A DNA stretch of 64,000 nucleotides from Aphrophora alni (Eukaryota > Arthropoda > Insecta > Hemiptera > Aphrophoridae). Of the stretch, positions 58,600 through 64,000 are shown piece by piece. Position 1 is the stretch's first letter. Each line of letters opens with the position of its first letter. The translations under genes were made by a program, and so were the position numbers. A model generated the notes under the pieces. The model did no database searches, was not told the origin of the DNA, and saw nothing but the letters and a program-made list of their open reading frames with translations. Location of the stretch: assembly GCA_963513935.1 (NCBI GenBank), contig OY740765.1, forward strand, positions 120,533,362 to 120,597,361, read 5' to 3'.

Positions 58600-59187
58600 G
58601 GGAACGGGACGATTGGCACACATTTTTGGACCTTCTGCCCATGGCAGTATTGGCACAATCATTAAAGCGGAATAAGTAGGGTCAACTCGCCTGCTTGGAA
58701 AAGGCACGATTGGCACAACCGCTCGACCAAGTAGACGCCATCGAACGAGGGAAAACGGGAATTTTATAATTCCCCTTCAACTCTGCACGACAGTCATTTG
58801 CCCGTAATATCACGTATTTTCAAATTTATTAGGAATTAATTTTTACTGTATATTTTAAAAAGTGGCTTTGTCCGTAAATAAAAGAAATAGGCCTATGATT
58901 ATAAACATGTTTAATACTGTAACGTGCATTTCAGTACGTATTAAATTTTAAAAAAATAGATTGTGTACCAAAACGTAAAAATTGCTTGGTTAGGTTAGGT
59001 TAGGTTAGACAAAACAATTCCCATTTTCCCGCATTCTGGCTACCTGGCTGCTACTACCTGACCGGGCGGTTGTGCCAATCGTGCCTTTCCGAACCTTACA
59101 GGTTGACCCTTCTTAATCCCTCTAATGATTGTGCCAGTCGTGCTATTCCAAATCGGCTAAAAATGTGTGCCAATCGTTCTACGACCA
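58600..59187. mobile_element. 588-bp element with long terminal inverted repeats
   Basis: Ends of ~110 bp are inverted copies. Left: 'acgattggcacacattttt', 'ggcacaatcattaNagNgg' and 'aggcacgattggcacaaccg'; the right end has the same blocks as complement. It is flanked by a 7-bp direct repeat TACAAAC (58593-58599 and 59188-59194), read as a target duplication. There is no transposase. It interrupts the 55-bp array. The interior holds four TTAGG/GGTTA units (about 58988-59009). Confidence 0.85.
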
Positions 59188-59194
59188 TACAAAC

Positions 59195-59930
59195 AATATA
59201 TTTCTCTAATTTTTACAATAAGTATAAATATAATGAATAAATATATTTGTCTAGTACTTATAATAAGTCTAAACAAAATAAATAAGAATAAATATCTAGT
59301 TCTTACAATAAGCATAAATAAAATAATTAAGAATATTTGTCTAGTTCTTAGAATATAAGTATAAACTAAATCTATAAGAATATTTCTCTAGTTCTTATAA
59401 TAAGTAGGCCTACATACAAAATTAATAATAACATTCGTCTAGTTACTAAGGTTAGTATAAAAAAAAGATATATGTCTAGACCTTACAATACATACATATA
59501 AAATTAATAAGAATATTTTTCTATTTCTATCAGTCAGTATAAACAAAATAGATAACATTATTGGTCCAGTTCTTAGAATAAGTAGAAACAAAATAGATAA
59601 GAATATTTGCCTAGTTTTTGCAATAAGTACATATAAATTGAATAAAAATGTATGTCTAGTTCTTACAGTCAGTATAAAAAAAAAACAATAACTTTATTTG
59701 TCCAGTTCTTTGAAGAAGTACAAATAAAATCATACAAAAATACATACATACAAAAATGAATAAGAATATTTGTCTAGTTCTTACAATAAATACATACAAA
59801 GTGAATAAGAATATTTGTCTAGTGTTACAATAATTACACAAAAAATTAATAGGAATATAATAAGCCATATTCTTACAATATAAATAAGCCTTAACAACCA
59901 ATAAAAATATCAAAATTATACCCAATTAAC
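59195..59930. repeat. ~55-bp tandem repeat, right part
   Basis: Continuation of the 58141-58599 array ('aataagaatatttgtctagttcttacaataagta') up to ~59900. The frames 59167-59358 and 59656-59925 are repeat translations. Confidence 0.85.
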
Positions 59931-60457
59931 TCAACGACACATGAGAACACTTCACAATTTCGTTTGTTACCGTTTCTACGAATAAGAATATCTATTTTTA
60001 AATTGGGACATACAAGATGATGTCGTATAAGTTGACAATAACTACGTCAATGTTTTGGTTTTGTTTGCAGAGTTACTGCTTCCCCCCCCCCCCACTCGTC
60101 GCATCTACCTGTCAGTATTCGTATCGGAACTTGTGTGATTGATTTATTATACTGAAATTGAAATTGTAGACAGCAAATAAAAACCGTGCAGGATAAATAG
60201 CTTCCAAGTTAATTACTTTGTTAACGGCCAACACACTACTGACTGATCAACAGATTCATCATAATTCAGGAATCGTAATTAAAATTTTGTTCTGTCACTT
60301 GAAAAAATATTTTAAAAAACTAAATTATACCCCTTAAAATATATGTTGTCGGGGAATTATCTGATAAAAGTAGATTTTAAAATTCGATACAAAATTTGCT
60401 TATGGAATTCCTAACAACACTAATAATAATACAAATAATAATGTAATTTAATTCCAT
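59931..60457. other. No gene seen
   Basis: Includes a C12 run near 60082; nothing else was recognised. Confidence 0.5.
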
Positions 60458-60700
60458 GAACCCTAGATGGCTCACTATAATGAGTGCGAGGTGGGAATCT
60501 CAAGACCCTAGTTGGACCGTGCTGGATCTACAGTTTTTCTCATGTAGTCTTGGATTAGAGCCCTCTCCTTATCTTTTTTATCAGGTCTCTGTTGACCAGC
60601 TCTTGTTCTCTTCCAACCCTGACACTATTAGAGTATTCTAGGGCTTAGAGATATTTAATTCGTGTTATTTTCATCCTTTTTTATAAGGTGATGATGATTT
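60458..60700 (+). repeat. Family A dispersed repeat
   Basis: Complete-looking forward copy from 'aaccctagatggctcactataatgagtgcg' to 'ttataaggtgatgatga'. The 61-codon frame 60456-60641 is its translation. Confidence 0.78.
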
Positions 60701-62261
60701 TTAGGCTAAATGTATTCCAAGAAGGTACAATATATTTGCAATTTCCTTTTAGCAGCCATATTTTCCAGTAGCGATTGAATACCTCTGTAATATTTACAAT
60801 AATTTACCTATTATTTTGTACTTAAAATATTTACAGCATTACTGTGGGTATGTGAAAAATAACATCAAATTATCAATTATCACACTAGCAATATATTTTC
60901 ATAGATAAATAAATCACAGTCGATAATTTACTAATTCTTCATACAATGCACTAATATTATTATTACCTATTCAAATTTAATTATGTTATTGTCTATTGTG
61001 ATTACCGTAGTAATATATTTAAAGCCATTAATTTTCATATAAAGTTGATACAAATAACAATTATTTTAAAATAATTTTTACTTACAGGATTAATTCAGTT
61101 CATATAACATAAGTTCTTTGAAATAACTGAAATCAAATTTCGTGTCTTTACAAGTCCATAACACTCTTTATTACAATGAACAGAAAAACAAACAAATTAA
61201 CAAACGTAGCCCATCCGTGTTCAAGTAATGAAAATAGAAAGTAAAACATGACAATTTTTTTAATAACAATAATATTTTTAACCCCAAAACTACATTTCTA
61301 AAACCTGTAGTTTAGTTGTAAGCTTTCCTTAAATCGATCAAAAATAATGTTTGTCAATATGTCTATCTCGAATTCATTCAAATATGTAGCTCCACTCAAA
61401 TTTCAGAGTGGTTGTAATCAAAGATCGTATGGTTGTAACTTAAATAAGTAGAGTGAGTGTACTAAGTACCTTCACCTGCAATTGGAAGAAAAATAGTCGT
61501 TTAATCAACATATTTCAACATAAAAAGATGTTTGTTCATGTTTCTTGAAAATTTTCATTTATCAATCTCTACCTTCCGGCATCTATAGAGCGGCAAAGTA
61601 ATTTTCCATTCATCACTACTTAATTAAAAACTTAGTCTCCAAAAATCATTTCTCAAGTTTTTTGTAATCGAAGCAGGTTTCTGTATTCAATTCCGAATTT
61701 TTCTCTATCAGTGTTCATCAACTTCGTTGCATCTATGTTTTTAAAGTAGGTATTCAAAATTTTCTACAAATTAATGCTAATGAATGAATCGAAAGAAATT
61801 ATAGATAGAATTTTTACAAGTAAAGCTAGAAAAGGTCGATTAGTTTGCTTAAATCTTATATATTATATAATTTTTTTTAAAATTTTGTTTTGTTTTTCCC
61901 TGTCGTAGATTTTATAATTTATTGCCTACTAAATTAAAAAGTATAGCCGATCTAAGTTTAAAAGTGAACCTAAAAAGTTGTTAACTTCTCATTCTGTTGT
62001 AGAAGTAAAAAACTTATTCTGGATTATAGAATAGTAAACATTTTTCAATCTTGTTTAAATCACAGTCTATCAGTCAGTTACATGGTGTGAATGTACTGTG
62101 CTTAAGGTACTAACTCCCGCACGCGTACTCCCTTCTATGTGAGTGTATATTCCCTGCAGAATAAATATTTTTAATATTATTATTAAGTTTATTTGTATTT
62201 TAGAACATGTCGTATTTTTATTTTATAGTTATTGAGTTGAGTTATTGTGAGTTGAGATTGA
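60701..62261. other. No gene seen
   Basis: AT-rich throughout. A GC-richer patch at 62080-62160 ending 'gcagaataaatattttt' could be a retroelement end but has no support beyond appearance. Confidence 0.5.
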
Positions 62262-62425
62262 ATGTGAAACTCTAATAGCGTCGTGGTCGGAAGTGAGCAA
62301 AATTCGGTCAAAGAGAAACGTGATACGAAGATGAATAAGGGATATAACAAAGACTATATAGAAAAAATGTGTAGATCCAGTTGATCTACCTAAGGATTCC
62401 TGTTCTCACTATAAAGTGAACCCAA
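62262..62425 (-). repeat. Family A dispersed repeat
   Basis: 'aaactctaatagcgtcgtggtcggaag', 'cggtcaaagagaaac' and 'gtagatccagttgatc', ending 'ctcactataaagtgaaccc'. Confidence 0.7.
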
Positions 62426-62747
62426 CCTTCTACGATGAAAAATAGAAAAGTTATTTTTAAAAGTTTAATTTCGATTTCTGAACTCCCATGGATATATTAT
62501 ATTATAATAGTTAGGAGATGCGGCAGGGCCAAGAGTCATGAGGGAAACGAGTATCTACGAAGCTGGTAAGATCTAGCCGAAGTCAAGTAAAAGTAGTGAC
62601 ATACACAATTATGAGTAACAACTGTTTCTACCACTACAACTTAACGTTTCCTAGGGCTTCAAGAAATCAACTTTATTTCATGATAAGGATTTTCTCATAA
62701 AATCAATATTTAATGCGATATTTGTAAATAATCTTTACATCCCCCCC

Positions 62748-62835
62748 CCCAGAGACTACATATAAAATATGCGGATCCGGAAAGGGTTCTAGCGATTGTG
62801 ACATTCGTACTTATTATAACGACCCCCTGAGGACA
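62748..62835 (-). repeat. Family A dispersed repeat, terminal piece
   Basis: Only the distal block remains: 'agactacatataaaatatgcggatccgg', 'gcgattgtgacattcgtact' and 'cgaccccctgag'. It abuts a C9 run. 62426-62747 holds nothing recognisable. Confidence 0.55.
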
Positions 62836-64000
62836 TTTACAGTATTTAAATAAAACTTTAAAAGAAAATATTGCATTAAACTTTCTCATGCATCCATCTA
62901 CAAAATAATAATAAATTGTTGATTTCACAAAAACAGAAAAATAAAATCTCAAATTTAAATCAATACATAATTTATATAGTATAGTTTTCAGTGAGAAATA
63001 TAGGCCCTGTTCTGGGTCAGAGACACCCACACTCAAAATTAATTGAAATACGTCTCTAGTATCTCTGTTTGTAACAATAAAAACACATATTACTAAACAA
63101 TATACAATAAAACAATAATATTTATATAAGATTGACTTCTAAAACTAAATTTACTCGCCTTTAATATACACTTATACATATTACATATCCACATAAGTTA
63201 CATACTGTAAAACATAGGAAAAATCGTTAAGCTTAAAAAATACAGTAACATAAGATTACACCTCCGAGAGAGTTATTTCTGGGATTTGAGGTTTAAAATA
63301 TCAGAAATCGATCTCACACAATGTGCAATTTTTTGTGCAAAATTAAACTGTAAACTATAACATATCATCAGGAAAACTGCTATAACAAAATACCGAACTA
63401 GATCATTTAGTATACAAAAATCATAAACATTAAAATAATAAAATTAAGTGAATTCTAAATTAAAACGTATTTTGACGGTATTAATTTTTTTAAATTTGAC
63501 AATTAAAAACAATTAAATGATTAAAACATATTTTGTTTTTACCTACCCAGTATACGACGAAGTGTATATGTTTGGTAATTGCCTGGATTTCACTTTCTTT
63601 CTTTGACTTCAAGTTTCATGTCATAATAATGACCACAGAAATAAAGATAGGTAGATGAAATTCGGTATAGTCATATAAAACGTTATTTATAAACATAAAA
63701 ATTGAATAGAAAATATCAAAATGGTGAACATTTTAAACAGTTTTTCGGCTTATAAATCGTGTCTTTTATTCAATTTAAAACACACTGAATTAAATTAAAA
63801 AATTCAGTTTTCAATTCTGCTTATAATGGTATGAACATCAACTCTCTTAAAAATATATATATATATATATATCAAAGTGATTGTAACAAAGTCAATTTCG
63901 TCTCAAGAAAATGTGATATTTATCTAATTACCAGATCCGCCAAGGCCACGTTATCTATAGGAGCATAGCGAGTGGTTTCTCTTTTAATATGTACACCTTG
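62836..64000. other. No gene seen; (TA)n at 63849-63873
   Basis: AT-rich DNA to the window edge. 63640-63750 ('ggtagatgaaattcggtatag...tcaaaatgg') resembles other 'caaaatgg' repeats in the window. The minus frame 62710-63036 overlaps a repeat piece and has no domain. Confidence 0.5.

Noticed and set aside
62080..62165. Possible LTR end (GC-richer patch ending in AATAAA)
   Set aside because: No matching second LTR, primer-binding site or target duplication nearby.

Overview
This window reads as non-coding, AT-rich DNA from an arthropod nuclear genome, most likely an insect. The evidence is the very low coding density, insect-type transposon families (PIF/Harbinger, piggyBac, mariner, Helitron, non-LTR retroelement tails), short interstitial runs of the insect telomere-type motif TTAGG, and constant recurrence of the palindrome TAGGCCTA, which I associate with hemipteran genomes (recollection, not tested). 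There is one 200-base assembly gap (36758-36957). No rRNA gene, intact tRNA gene, operon or CRISPR was seen.

Region by region. 1-11 kb: unremarkable AT-rich DNA with copies of three dispersed repeat families and a precisely bounded, internally deleted mariner (8241-8800). 11.2-13.3 kb: an intronless, broken matrixin-type metalloprotease and, on the opposite strand, a broken gene of a small family carrying a GTxGLWxLLT motif. Together they look like the remnant of a large DNA element or endogenous virus. 13.5-18.2 kb: a decayed ~350-bp tandem repeat split by a Helitron (14365-18045) that still encodes the C-terminal end of a PIF1-like helicase. 18.2-20.2 kb: a fold-back repeat, a piggyBac fossil and a non-LTR 3' end. 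20372-23181: a complete but dead PIF/Harbinger element with terminal inverted repeats, TTA target duplications, a transposase gene and a MADF-domain gene whose exons interdigitate on opposite strands. 23.5-36.7 kb: a second mariner fossil, a non-LTR fragment, more dispersed repeats, microsatellites and minisatellites. 36958-40810: a satellite with a diverged edge and a homogeneous 149-bp core arranged as a 1051-bp higher-order repeat. 42.0-43.3 kb: a CpG-richer island with what looks like the only genuine host coding exon here (43032-43297). Its eh1-like motif FSISSILSR is typical of Groucho-binding homeobox proteins. 43.5-49 kb: a 50-bp minisatellite and a long inverted repeat. 50.4-59.9 kb: a run of unrelated tandem arrays, one switching strand midway and one hosting a 588-bp inverted-repeat element with target duplications. 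60-64 kb: mostly AT-rich DNA with three more dispersed repeat copies.

Apart from the putative transcription-factor exon, every recognisable protein sequence is a transposon or virus-like remnant with frameshifts or stops. The window is therefore best read as a repeat-dominated flank and large first intron of a regulatory gene transcribed on the + strand and continuing beyond the right edge. Repeat boundaries given as approximate were judged by eye.
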